Below, in pieces: positions 1 to 7,090 of a DNA stretch of 29,710 nt. Positions within the stretch are counted from its first letter, which is position 1. Each line of letters begins with the position of its first letter. A program made the translations under genes and the position numbers. This DNA is from JAKAQB01 sp035702855. Its GTDB lineage: Bacteria; Actinomycetota; Acidimicrobiia; Acidimicrobiales; Palsa-688. A model generated the notes under the pieces. That model worked only from the letters and a program-made list of their open reading frames with translations, was not told where the DNA came from and searched no databases. The stretch spans positions 1 to 29,710 of the forward strand of contig DASSZM010000238.1 in the NCBI GenBank assembly GCA_035702855.1, in the 5' to 3' direction.

Positions 1-40
1 GGAGCACGAAGCGGTCGTCCTCCTCGGCGGGGAAGGGGCG

Positions 41-46
41 TAGCTT
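41..46 (+). promoter_or_regulatory. Candidate -10 element of a leaderless promoter for the aldo/keto reductase gene
   Basis: TAGCTT fits the actinobacterial -10 consensus TANNNT and sits 7 nt before the GTG start at 54. Transcription would then begin at or next to the start codon. No Shine-Dalgarno-like run is seen between the hexamer and the GTG. No recognisable -35 is visible. The remaining bases 1-53 show no other feature. Confidence 0.4.
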
Positions 47-53
47 CGGTGCC

Positions 54-950
54 GTGACGACCACCTCCCGCCGCGTACCGACCGCGCCGTTCGGTCGGAC
101 CGGCCACACCAGCAGCCGGGTCATCTTCGGAGCGGCGGCCCTCGCCACCCTGACCGACGACGAGGCCGCCCCCTTGCTCGGCCTGCTCGACGAGTTCGGT
201 GTCAACCACCTCGACACGGCCGCCTCCTACGGCGACTCGGAGTTGCGCCTCGCCCCCTGGCTCGCCGGTCGGCGGGAGGACTTCTTCCTCGCCACCAAGA
301 CCGGCGAGCGCACCGGCCCCGCCGCCCGGGCCGAGCTGGAGCGCTCCCTCGGGCGCCTCGGCGTCGACCACGTCGACCTGGTGCAGCTCCACAATCTGGT
401 GGAGGACGACGAGTGGGAGACGGTCCACGGCCCGGGCGGCGCCCTCGAGGCCCTGCTCGCCGCCCGCGAGGAGGGCCTCACCCGCTTCGTCGGCGTGACC
501 GGCCACGGCCTGCGCATCGCCGGCATGCACCGGCGGAGCCTCGCCCGCCACGACTACGACAGCGTGCTGCTCCCCTACAACTGGGTGCTGCTGCGCGACC
601 CGGCCTACCGGGCCGACGTCGAGGCGCTGCTCGAGACCTGCGCCGAGCGCAACGTCGCCGTGCAGACGATCAAGTCGGCGGCCCGGCGCCGCTGGCGCGA
701 CGCCGGCGACGGCCATCTCAGCTGGTACGAGCCGATTCACGAACCCACGGCGTTGGCCCGTTCGGTGCGCTGGGTGCTCGCCGACCCGCAGCGGTTCCTC
801 AACTCCTCCAGCGAGCCGACGCTGCTGCGGACCATCCTCGAGGCAGCCGCCGACGGCGGCGCCGCACCGTCCGACGCCGAGCTCGCCGCCGACGCCGAGT
901 CCCTCGGCGTGGAGCCGCTCTTCGACGGCGGCCGGCTGGAGCGCATGTGA
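54..950 (+). CDS. Aldo/keto reductase family protein
   Basis: A 298-residue cytosolic NAD(P)H-dependent oxidoreductase of the aldo/keto reductase family. The family tetrad is visible: Asp and Tyr in HLDTAASYG, Lys in FLATKTG and His in LVQLHN. The N-terminus PFGRTGHTSSRVIFGAAAL is the usual first strand of the barrel. The substrate cannot be told from the sequence. The GTG start is chosen because a TANNNT hexamer lies 7 nt upstream and no earlier in-frame start is present in the window. The gene overlaps the UDP-glucose dehydrogenase gene by 4 bp (GTGA), so the two are probably co-transcribed. That link to nucleotide-sugar synthesis is positional only. The family call is firm; the role is unknown. 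Confidence 0.85.
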   Translation: MTTTSRRVPTAPFGRTGHTSSRVIFGAAALATLTDDEAAPLLGLLDEFGVNHLDTAASYGDSELRLAPWLAGRREDFFLATKTGERTGPAARAELERSLGRLGVDHVDLVQLHNLVEDDEWETVHGPGGALEALLAAREEGLTRFVGVTGHGLRIAGMHRRSLARHDYDSVLLPYNWVLLRDPAYRADVEALLETCAERNVAVQTIKSAARRRWRDAGDGHLSWYEPIHEPTALARSVRWVLADPQRFLNSSSEPTLLRTILEAAADGGAAPSDAELAADAESLGVEPLFDGGRLERM

Positions 951-2233
951 GCGACGGCGGGACCGCCACGCGCGTCGCCGTCGTCGGCGCCGGCTACGTC
1001 GGCCTCACCACCGCCGCGTGCCTCGCCCACCTCGGCCACGACGTCACCTGCGGCGACGTCGACGAGCAGCGGGTGGCGGCCCTCGCCGACGGCGTCATCC
1101 CCATCCACGAGGAGGGCCTGCAGGAGCTCGTCCGCGACGGGTTGGACGCCGGCCGGCTCCGCTTCGTCGTCGGGGCGGGACCGGCGGCGGACGGCGCGGC
1201 GTTCGTGTTCCTCTGCGTGCCGACCCCGCAGGGCGAGGACGGCTCGGCGGACATGCGCATCGTCCAGGAGGTGGCCGCCGAGATCGGTCCCCGCCTCGGG
1301 CAGGACGCCGTCGTGGTCAACAAGTCCACCGCGCCGGTCGGCTCCACCCGGGTCGTCGAGCGGGCCCTGGGCCGCCGACTGGCGGTCGTGTCCAACCCGG
1401 AGTTCCTGCGGGAGGGCTCGGCGGTCCACGACTTCCTCCACCCGAGCCGCATCGTGATCGGCGCCGACGACCAGGCGGCGGCGATCCGGGTCGTCGACCT
1501 CTTCGACGGCGTGCGCGCCCCGGTGGTGGTCACCGACCCCCCGACGGCGGAGACCATCAAGTACGCCTCCAACGCCTTCCTGGCCACCAAGGTCAGCTTC
1601 GTCAACGCCATCGCCAACGTCTGCGAGGCCGTGGGCGCCAACGTGCGCGAGGTCACCCTCGGGATGGGCTACGACCGCCGTATCAACTCGGAGTTCCTGC
1701 GCCCCGGGCCGGGCTGGGGCGGGTCGTGCTTCCCCAAGGACTCGGCGGCCCTGGTCCGCATCGCCGAGGACGCCGGCTACGACTTCCGGCTGCTGAAGGG
1801 GGTCATCGAGGTCAACGCCCAGCAGCAGGAGCGGGTCGTCGCCAAGGTGGTCCGGGCCGCCGGCGGGTCGGTGCGCGGGAAGCGGGTGGCGGCGTGGGGG
1901 CTGACGTTCAAGGCGGGCACCGACGACCTACGGGAGTCCCCCGCCCTGGTCGTCATCGGCCGCCTGGCGGACGCCGGCGCCACTGTCGCCGCCTACGACC
2001 CGACCCGCAAGGAGCCGCTGCCGGGCATGGAGGTCGTGGCCGACCCCTACGACGCCTGCGAGGCCGCCGACGTCCTGGTGGTGCTGACCGAGTGGGACGA
2101 GTTCCGCTGGCTCGACCTCGGGATCGTCCGCAGCCGGATGGCCGCCGCCCACATCGTCGACACCCGGGGCCTGATCGAGCCGGCCGCCGCCCGGAGGGCC
2201 GGCTTCGCCCTCTCCGGCATCGGGCTGCCGTGA
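947..2233 (+). CDS. ugd: UDP-glucose 6-dehydrogenase
   Basis: A 428-residue enzyme that oxidises UDP-glucose twice with NAD+ to give UDP-glucuronate. The N-terminal Rossmann motif is VAVVGAGYVGLTTAACLAHLGHDV. The catalytic loop GPGWGGSCFPKD places the nucleophile Cys at residue 261, close to the usual position. NPEFLREGSAVHDF and the C-terminal LTFKAGTDDLRESPAL segment are typical of the family, and the length is normal. The GTG start at 947 overlaps the stop of the aldo/keto reductase gene. The open frame runs further upstream, but that part lies antiparallel within the neighbour's coding sequence and has no family similarity. The stop overlaps the start of the next gene by 4 bp, so product and consumer of UDP-glucuronate are translationally coupled. 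Confidence 0.95.
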   Translation: MSDGGTATRVAVVGAGYVGLTTAACLAHLGHDVTCGDVDEQRVAALADGVIPIHEEGLQELVRDGLDAGRLRFVVGAGPAADGAAFVFLCVPTPQGEDGSADMRIVQEVAAEIGPRLGQDAVVVNKSTAPVGSTRVVERALGRRLAVVSNPEFLREGSAVHDFLHPSRIVIGADDQAAAIRVVDLFDGVRAPVVVTDPPTAETIKYASNAFLATKVSFVNAIANVCEAVGANVREVTLGMGYDRRINSEFLRPGPGWGGSCFPKDSAALVRIAEDAGYDFRLLKGVIEVNAQQQERVVAKVVRAAGGSVRGKRVAAWGLTFKAGTDDLRESPALVVIGRLADAGATVAAYDPTRKEPLPGMEVVADPYDACEAADVLVVLTEWDEFRWLDLGIVRSRMAAAHIVDTRGLIEPAAARRAGFALSGIGLP

Positions 2234-3225
2234 CCGATCCCGCTCCTGCGGCGTCCCGCCCCGACGGCTGGCCCGCCCGGGCGGTGGTGACCGGGGCGGC
2301 CGGCCTGCTCGGCTCGCACCTCTGCCGCCGCCTCGTCGCCGAGGGCAGCGAGGTGGTCGGCGTCGACAACCTCTCCACCTCCGACGGCACCAACCTCGAC
2401 GACCTCGGCGGTCACCCCCGCTTCCGCCTGGTCGAGGCCGACGTCACCGCCGGGATCCCCGTGGACGGGCCGGTCGACGCCGTGCTGCACTTCGCCAGCC
2501 CCGCCTCGCCGCCCGACTACCTGCGGCTGCCGCTCGAGACCCTCCGGGTGGGCAGCGCCGGCACCTGGCACGCCCTCGACCTGGCCGAGGCGAGCGGCGC
2601 CCGCTTCCTGCTGGCGTCGACCAGCGAGGTCTACGGCGACCCCCTCGCCCACCCCCAGGACGAGCGGTACTGGGGCAACGTCAACCCCGTCGGCCCCCGC
2701 AGCGTCTACGACGAGGCGAAGCGCTTCGGGGAGGCCCTCACCGCCGCCTACCGGCGCGAGCGGGGTGTCGACACCGCCATCGTCCGCATCTTCAACACCT
2801 ACGGTCCCGGGATGCGGCCCGACGACGGCCGGGTGGTGTCCAACTTCCTCGCCGCCGCCCTGCGGGGCGACCCGCTCACCCTCTACGGCAGCGGGGAGCA
2901 GACCCGCAGCTTCTGCTACGTCGACGACGAGGTCGCCGGGATCCTCGCCCTGCTCCGCTCGCCGCTGCCGGGGCCGGTCAACATCGGCAACCCGGCGGAG
3001 TGCAGCGTGGCGGAGCTCGCCCGGGTGGTGTTGGAGGTCACCGGGTCCCCGTCACCGATCGAGCACCGCCCCCTGCCCGAGGACGACCCCACCCAGCGCC
3101 GGCCGGACATCACCCTGGCGAGCGGCGCCCTGGGCTGGGTGCCGCGGGTGAGCCTGCGCGACGGGCTGCAGCGGACGGCGGACTGGTTTGCCCGGCGGGC
3201 GGTCAGGCCGGCTCGGCGGGGGTGA
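2230..3225 (+). CDS. UDP-glucuronate decarboxylase-like NAD-dependent epimerase/dehydratase
   Basis: A 331-residue short-chain dehydrogenase/reductase of the extended (epimerase) type. It has the Rossmann motif VTGAAGLLGSHL, the Ser/Glu motif STSEVYGDP, the catalytic pair Tyr160/Lys164 in SVYDEAKRFGE, and the segments FNTYGPGMRPDDGRVVSNF and GSGEQTRSFCYVDD, which are typical of UDP-xylose synthases. It would oxidise, decarboxylate and re-reduce UDP-glucuronate to UDP-xylose. The position directly after ugd, with a GTGA overlap, supports this over other epimerases. Its last 23 bp overlap the end of a convergent gene on the opposite strand. UDP-xylose would feed glycan or natural-product glycosylation outside this window. 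Confidence 0.85.
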   Translation: MTDPAPAASRPDGWPARAVVTGAAGLLGSHLCRRLVAEGSEVVGVDNLSTSDGTNLDDLGGHPRFRLVEADVTAGIPVDGPVDAVLHFASPASPPDYLRLPLETLRVGSAGTWHALDLAEASGARFLLASTSEVYGDPLAHPQDERYWGNVNPVGPRSVYDEAKRFGEALTAAYRRERGVDTAIVRIFNTYGPGMRPDDGRVVSNFLAAALRGDPLTLYGSGEQTRSFCYVDDEVAGILALLRSPLPGPVNIGNPAECSVAELARVVLEVTGSPSPIEHRPLPEDDPTQRRPDITLASGALGWVPRVSLRDGLQRTADWFARRAVRPARRG

Positions 3226-3658
3226 GCACCCCGGCCCGGAGGAGGAACAGGGTGACCTCCTCACCGTCGGCCGGGCAGGTCACCTCGACCCGCTGGTCCC
3301 CCGGCCCGAGATCAGACGGCTCGAGGCCCCGGGCGGCGAGGGCGGCGGTGACGAGCAGGTCGCCCTGCGCCCGCACGTCGGGACCCGAGCCCGGGAGGCT
3401 CTCGACGACGACCCAGCCCGACGCCGGGTGGCCGGCGGCGGGGCGGGGCTGGCGCGGCGCGGCCGGCGGCGCCACCCGGCGGCGCCAGCGGCGGGTCCGT
3501 GGCTGCGCCCAGCGGAGCGCCGAGCGGGACCGGCGGCGCAGGGGCCGGCGGCCACCCGGCGAGCCGCCACGATGCCGCTCGGAGAGGACGCCCCAGGTCA
3601 GCACGGCTGCAGCGAACACCCAGCAGATCGCAAACCCGACGATGTCCGCGGCGCCCAC
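3203..3658 (-). CDS. Small single-pass membrane protein of unknown function
   Basis: A 151-residue protein I do not recognise. Residues about 5-24 (DIVGFAICWVFAAAVLTWGV) form one hydrophobic helix. An arginine-rich basic stretch of roughly 45 residues follows, then a less basic C-terminal domain with an alternating hydrophobic pattern (GWVVVESLPG, DLLVTAALAARGLE, QRVEVTCPADGEEVTLFLLRAGVL). The GTG start is supported by an AGGAGG Shine-Dalgarno sequence at 3663-3668, 4 nt upstream. A leader of this quality argues for a real gene despite the high GC of all frames. It probably sits in the membrane with a basic cytosolic tail. It follows the histidine phosphatase gene after 76 bp and overlaps the end of the convergent decarboxylase gene by 23 bp. 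Confidence 0.6.
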   Translation of the reverse strand: MGAADIVGFAICWVFAAAVLTWGVLSERHRGGSPGGRRPLRRRSRSALRWAQPRTRRWRRRVAPPAAPRQPRPAAGHPASGWVVVESLPGSGPDVRAQGDLLVTAALAARGLEPSDLGPGDQRVEVTCPADGEEVTLFLLRAGVLTPAEPA

Positions 3659-3734
3659 GCTCCCTCCTCCCGGTCGCGTCCTGTCCCATCATGACACCCC
3701 GGGCGGCGCTCGCCAACCGGTCGTTCCGGGACCG

Positions 3735-4412
3735 TCAGGCGAAGCCGTGCGCCAGGTGACCCGTGTCGTTGAACACCCGCAGCAGCCACCGGTCGCCGGC
3801 GACGACCACCAGCGAGATCGACGCGTTGTCGGCGCCCACGAAGGCGAACGGCCGGGAGCCGGTGGCCTGGGCCAGCACCGACCCGATCACCCCCCCGTGG
3901 GTGACCGCCACCACCAGCTGGTCGGGGTGCCGGCCGGCGATGCGGCCGATCCCGGCCCGCACCCGGGCGTCGAAGTCGGCCGCCGGCTCCGCGCCCGGGA
4001 TCACGTCCCAGCGCTCCTCGGTGAGCACCCGGCGGGCGATCGGGTGCCCCTCGGCGGCGTGCCGGCGGTAGACGCCGCCCTCCCACTCGCCGAGGTACAC
4101 CTCCCGCAGGTCGGCCTCGACCTGCGGCTCGACACCGAGACGGGCCGCGAGCGGGGCGGCCGTCTCGGCCGTCCGGCGCAGGGTGGTCACGTAGACGGCC
4201 CGGATCGGCTCGCCGGCGAGGCGGTCGGCCACCCGCTCGGCCTGGAGGCGGCCGTCGGGGTGCAGCGCCGGGTCGCCGTGCCCACCGACCAGGTCGAACG
4301 GCCGGTCCTCGCGGGCGGCCGCCGACTCGCCGTGGCGCACCAGCAGGATGGACGTCGCCCCGGCGGGAGCACGGAAGCGGCTCTGGCGGTGCTCCCGCAC
4401 GGCGTCGCTCAC
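3735..4412 (-). CDS. Histidine phosphatase family protein (phosphoglycerate mutase-like)
   Basis: A 225-residue member of the histidine phosphatase superfamily. The phosphorylated His lies in ILLVRHGES. The second His is in VVAVTHGGVIG near the C-terminus, and an acidic proton donor is available in LREVYLGEWEGG. Such proteins hydrolyse small phosphate esters or phosphoproteins, and the substrate cannot be read from the sequence. The GTG start at 4412 gives a 4-bp GTGA overlap with the stop of rlmB, making this the last gene of the overlapping carD-ispD-ispF-rlmB chain. The open frame continues far upstream, but that part is a shadow of rlmB. A role in isoprenoid or RNA metabolism is suggested only by position. 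Confidence 0.85.
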   Translation of the reverse strand: MSDAVREHRQSRFRAPAGATSILLVRHGESAAAREDRPFDLVGGHGDPALHPDGRLQAERVADRLAGEPIRAVYVTTLRRTAETAAPLAARLGVEPQVEADLREVYLGEWEGGVYRRHAAEGHPIARRVLTEERWDVIPGAEPAADFDARVRAGIGRIAGRHPDQLVVAVTHGGVIGSVLAQATGSRPFAFVGADNASISLVVVAGDRWLLRVFNDTGHLAHGFA

Positions 4413-5320
4413 CGCGGCAGCGCCCCCGCCCGGCGGCGGGCGACCTCGAAGCAGGCCAGGGTGGCGGCGGCGGACACGTTGAGCGAGTCGAGCGGGCCCT
4501 GCAGCGGGACCCCGACCACCACCTCGCAGCGCTGCCGGGTGAGCCGCCCGAGCCCGCTCCCCTCCGCCCCGAGCACCAGGGCGACCGGCTCGGTGGCGAC
4601 CGCCAGGTCCCACAGCGACCCGGCGGCTCCCGCGTCGAGCCCGACGGTCCACACGCCGGCGGCGCGCAGCTCGGCGAGCGCCGCCGGGACGCCGGCCACG
4701 GTGGCGACCGGCAGCCACTCCGCCGCGCCTGCCGCCGCCTTGGTGACCACCGGGCCGACCGCCGCCGAGCGGTGGCGCCCGACGACGAGGCCGGTGGCGC
4801 CGGCGCACAGCGCCGAGCGCATCACCGCTCCCAGGTTGTGCGGGTCGGTCACCCCGTCGAGCACCACCAGCAGCGGCGCCGGCGCCCGCAGCAGCTGCTC
4901 CAGCGACGCCTCCGGCAGCGGGTCGGCGGACGCCACCACCCCCTGGGGCGCGTCGGTCGCCGCCCGGGCCTCCAGCTGGGGCCGGCCCACCCGCCGGACC
5001 GGGACCCCGGCGGTGACGGCCAGCTCCAGGATCTCCTGCAGGGTGCCGGACTCGGCGGCGGACTCGGCCACCAGCACCTCGTGGACCCGCCGCCGCCGCG
5101 CCCGCAGCAGCTCCCGCACCGCCTGGCGGCCCTCCACCGTGACCCGGTCGTCGACCGGCGGGCGGGGCCGCCGTTGGGCCGTCTTGCGGGCGTCCCCGGG
5201 CCGGGGCGCCCGGCCCGGGTGGTGGGCGTCGCCGGCACGCGGCGTGCGGCCCGGTTGGCGGGCGTCCCCGGCACGCGACGGCCGACCCGTCCGGCGACGA
5301 CCACCCCCGGCGGCGCTCAT
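4409..5320 (-). CDS. rlmB: 23S rRNA 2'-O-ribose methyltransferase, RlmB/SpoU family
   Basis: A 303-residue SpoU-family (SPOUT) RNA methyltransferase. It has an N-terminal substrate-binding segment (VEGRQAVRELLRARRRRVHEVLVAE) and the three SPOUT motifs: LDGVTDPHNLGAVMRSA, ALVLGAEGSGLGRLTRQRC and VGVPLQGPLDSLNVSAAATLACFEVARRR. The E. coli homologue methylates G2251 of 23S rRNA; the exact site here is inferred. The first ~55 residues are a basic, Gly/Pro/Arg-rich tail built from 12-residue repeats (see the repeat entry), probably a disordered RNA-binding extension. The ATG start overlaps the ispF stop (ATGA). The gene follows ispF as in many actinobacteria, though in some of them cysS lies between. 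Confidence 0.9.
   Translation of the reverse strand: MSAAGGGRRRTGRPSRAGDARQPGRTPRAGDAHHPGRAPRPGDARKTAQRRPRPPVDDRVTVEGRQAVRELLRARRRRVHEVLVAESAAESGTLQEILELAVTAGVPVRRVGRPQLEARAATDAPQGVVASADPLPEASLEQLLRAPAPLLVVLDGVTDPHNLGAVMRSALCAGATGLVVGRHRSAAVGPVVTKAAAGAAEWLPVATVAGVPAALAELRAAGVWTVGLDAGAAGSLWDLAVATEPVALVLGAEGSGLGRLTRQRCEVVVGVPLQGPLDSLNVSAAATLACFEVARRRAGALPR
5184..5295 (-). repeat. 36-bp tandem repeat encoding the basic tail of RlmB
   Basis: The motif CGTCCCCGG or CGTCGCCGG recurs at 5191, 5227 and 5263, exactly 36 bp apart. In the protein this gives about three 12-residue units of the form GDA-x-x-PGR-x-PR-x (GDARQPGRTPRA, GDAHHPGRAPRP, then a diverged GDARKTAQRRPR). The period is a multiple of three, so changes in copy number would keep the frame. 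Confidence 0.7.
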
Positions 5321-5787
5321 CGGGCGGCCACGATCGCCACCGCGAAGCAGGCGACACCCTCCCGGCGACCCAGTGTCCCGAGCCCCTCGGCCCGCTTGGG
5401 CTTGACCCCGACCGGGGCACCGACCACCGCCGACAGCCGCTCCTCCATGCGCGGGCGGTGGGGGGCCAGCTTGGGGATCTCCAGCACGACCGTGGCGTCG
5501 ACGTTGCCGATCTCGTGGCCGGCGCGCACCGCCTCGACGACCTGGGCGAGCAGCGCCATGCTGTCGGCACCGGCCAGGGCGGGGTCCGAGGCCGGGAAGC
5601 GGGTCCCGAGGTCCCCGAGCCCGGCGGCGCCGAGCAGGGCGTCGGCCACGGCGTGGGCGACGACGTCGGCGTCACTGTGGCCGTCGAGGCCTGGCCCGGG
5701 CAGCTCCACCCCACCGAGGACCAACCGGCGGGCGGGGTCGTCGCTGAAGGGGTGCACGTCGAAGCCCTGCCCGACGCGGGGGATCAT
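5317..5787 (-). CDS. ispF: 2-C-methyl-D-erythritol 2,4-cyclodiphosphate synthase
   Basis: A 156-residue enzyme of the non-mevalonate (MEP) isoprenoid pathway. It cyclises CDP-methylerythritol 2-phosphate to the cyclodiphosphate with loss of CMP. The zinc ligands are visible in VGQGFDVHPF (Asp and His) and in DGHSDADVVAHAVADALLGA. The FPASDPALAGADSM loop and the VKPKRAEGLGTLGRREGVACFAVAIV end are diagnostic. Length is normal for the family, which forms trimers. The ATG start overlaps the ispD stop by 4 bp and the stop overlaps the rlmB start by 4 bp. The larger open frame extending to 6477 is not part of the gene. Confidence 0.95.
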   Translation of the reverse strand: MIPRVGQGFDVHPFSDDPARRLVLGGVELPGPGLDGHSDADVVAHAVADALLGAAGLGDLGTRFPASDPALAGADSMALLAQVVEAVRAGHEIGNVDATVVLEIPKLAPHRPRMEERLSAVVGAPVGVKPKRAEGLGTLGRREGVACFAVAIVAAR

Positions 5788-6500
5788 GTCTGCGCCGGCT
5801 GGGCGAGCGGGGGCGCGGCAGGCGCCCCCGGGTCGGTCCGCCCGGCCAGCAGGGCGGCGGCGACCAGCAGGTCGGTGGGGGCGGTGATCTTCAGGTTGGT
5901 GGGGTCGCCGGCCACGAGCACCACCTGCCCGCCGGCGGCCTCGACCAGCCCGGCGTCGTCGGTGGCCTCCGGCTCGCCGTCGTGGGCCGCGCGCAACACC
6001 GCCGTCCGGAACGCCTGGGGGGTCTGCACCGCCACCAGGCGTGAGCGGTCCAGGGTGCGGGCCGAGCCGTCGGCGCCCACCTGCTTCACGGTGTCGGTGA
6101 CCGGCACCACCGGCACCGCCGCGTCGGCGCCGTCCGCCACCGCCGCCAGCACCCGGTCCCAGACCTCGGCCGGGGCGAGCGGTCGAGCGGCGTCGTGCAC
6201 CGCCACCGCCACCGCGTCCGGCGGGAGGGCATGGAGGCCGGCCCGCACCGACGCCGACCGGCTGGTGCCCCCGGCGACGACGGTGTGGGCAGCACCGCAC
6301 TGGTCGAGCACTTCGGCCGCCCTTTCCCCTCCCGGGGGCACGACGACCACGACGCCGGCGCACGCCGCGGCGGCAGCGTCGAGCGACCAGGCGAGGACCG
6401 ACCGTCCCGCCAGCTCGGCGAACTGCTTGCGGCCGCCGAAGCGCTGGCCGCTGCCGCCGGCGACGACGACGGCCCACGCCCCGGGGAAGCGGCCGGTCAG
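5784..6500 (-). CDS. ispD: 2-C-methyl-D-erythritol 4-phosphate cytidylyltransferase, with a CTG start
   Basis: A 238-residue MEP-pathway enzyme joining CTP and methylerythritol phosphate. The nucleotide-binding N-terminus AVVVAGGSGQRFGGRKQF is essential and is encoded at about 6415-6470, upstream of any ATG, GTG or TTG in this frame (the first such codon is at 6350, inside the domain). VAVHDAARPL, LDRSRLVAVQTPQAF and TDDAGLVEAAGGQVVLVAGDPTNLKITAPTD complete the family motifs. The best start is CTG at 6500. It overlaps the carD stop as CTGA, has a GAGG sequence 7 nt upstream, and gives a normal-length protein beginning TGRFPGAWAVVVAGG. The identity is firm; the start is an inference from the absence of alternatives. 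Confidence 0.9.
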   Translation of the reverse strand: MTGRFPGAWAVVVAGGSGQRFGGRKQFAELAGRSVLAWSLDAAAAACAGVVVVVPPGGERAAEVLDQCGAAHTVVAGGTSRSASVRAGLHALPPDAVAVAVHDAARPLAPAEVWDRVLAAVADGADAAVPVVPVTDTVKQVGADGSARTLDRSRLVAVQTPQAFRTAVLRAAHDGEPEATDDAGLVEAAGGQVVLVAGDPTNLKITAPTDLLVAAALLAGRTDPGAPAAPPLAQPAQT

Positions 6501-6976
6501 GGAAGCGCCTCGTCCAGCTTCTTCTCGGCGTCCACTTCGTCGACCCCGAGGGCGAAGGTCAGCTCGGACACGAGGATCTGGCGGGCGCGGTTGAGCATCC
6601 GCTTCTCGCCCGCCGAGAGGCCCTTGTCCTTGTCCCGGTTGGAGAGGTTCCGCACGACCTCGGCCACCTGGTAGATGTCGCCGGACTTCAGCTTCTCCAC
6701 GTGGTTCTTGTAGCGCCGGGACCAGTTGGTCGGCATACGCACGTCCTTCTTGCGCAGGACGGCGAAGACCTCCTCGACCTCCTCGTCGTTGATCACCTCC
6801 CGCAGGCCCACCTCCTCGGTGTTGTCCGTCGGGACGCGCAGGATCAGGTCGCCGTACGCCAGGCGCAGGACCAGGTACTCCTTCTTCTCACCGAACGCCT
6901 CGATGACCTCACGCCGCTCCACGACCGCCGCCCCGTGGTGGGGGTAGACGACCTTGTCACCAACATCGAAGGGCAT
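6497..6976 (-). CDS. carD: CarD family transcriptional regulator
   Basis: A 159-residue RNA polymerase-binding regulator. The N-terminal Tudor-like domain (FDVGDKVVYPHHGAAVVERREVIEAFGEKKEYLVLRL) binds the polymerase beta subunit. The helical C-terminal domain (MPTNWSRRYKNHVEKLKSGDIYQVAEVVRNLSNRDKDKGLSAGEKRML) contacts the upstream edge of the open promoter; the Trp in NWSRRY matches the residue known to act at the -10 in mycobacterial CarD. The family stabilises open complexes at rRNA and many housekeeping promoters. The ATG at 6976 follows a GGAG sequence. It heads an overlapping operon with ispD and ispF, a common actinobacterial arrangement, and is divergent from the Crp-like gene. Confidence 0.93.
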   Translation of the reverse strand: MPFDVGDKVVYPHHGAAVVERREVIEAFGEKKEYLVLRLAYGDLILRVPTDNTEEVGLREVINDEEVEEVFAVLRKKDVRMPTNWSRRYKNHVEKLKSGDIYQVAEVVRNLSNRDKDKGLSAGEKRMLNRARQILVSELTFALGVDEVDAEKKLDEALP

Positions 6977-7013
6977 ACATCTCCAGACCGGCCGAGGGGC
7001 ATCCAGCACGTCA

Positions 7014-7019
7014 AGGGTA
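7014..7019 (-). promoter_or_regulatory. Candidate -10 element for the carD operon
   Basis: On the - strand this reads TACCCT, a match to TANNNT. It would place a transcription start near 7007 and give a leader of roughly 30 nt that carries the GGAG ribosome-binding site before the carD ATG. No convincing -35 is seen. It lies about 55 bp from the -10 proposed for the divergent Crp-like gene, so both promoters share one control region. Confidence 0.35.
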
Positions 7020-7074
7020 CGGGGAAACAGGCCCTTCAGCCAGTCCGGGTCGGCCCCGGGGAAGAGCCGCCGGA

Positions 7075-7080
7075 TAGGGT
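7075..7080 (+). promoter_or_regulatory. Candidate -10 element for the Crp/Fnr-like gene
   Basis: TAGGGT matches TANNNT and ends 10 nt before the ATG at 7091. A start of transcription 7-10 nt downstream would give a leaderless or nearly leaderless message. It also makes the in-frame GTG at 7079, which overlaps the hexamer, an unlikely start. Confidence 0.35.
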
Positions 7081-7090
7081 GATCGCTTCC

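Noticed and set aside
1..53. The start of a divergent minus-strand gene at the left edge
   Set aside because: A GTG on the - strand near position 7 leaves too few codons in the window to judge, and no ribosome-binding site or motif supports it.
3000..5405. An 801-codon open frame on the + strand across the phosphatase and rlmB genes
   Set aside because: The translation is low-complexity Arg/Pro/Gly-rich with no family motif and lies antisense to genes with clear motifs. Long open antisense frames are expected at this GC content.
5788..6477. Upstream extension of the ispF frame to a GTG at 6477
   Set aside because: The extra residues are Arg/Gly-rich shadow of ispD, while ATG 5787 gives the canonical IspF N-terminus and a 4-bp overlap.
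7079..7081. GTG as the start of the Crp-like gene
   Set aside because: It overlaps the TAGGGT hexamer, so it would precede the transcription start. ATG 7091 gives the usual N-terminus.
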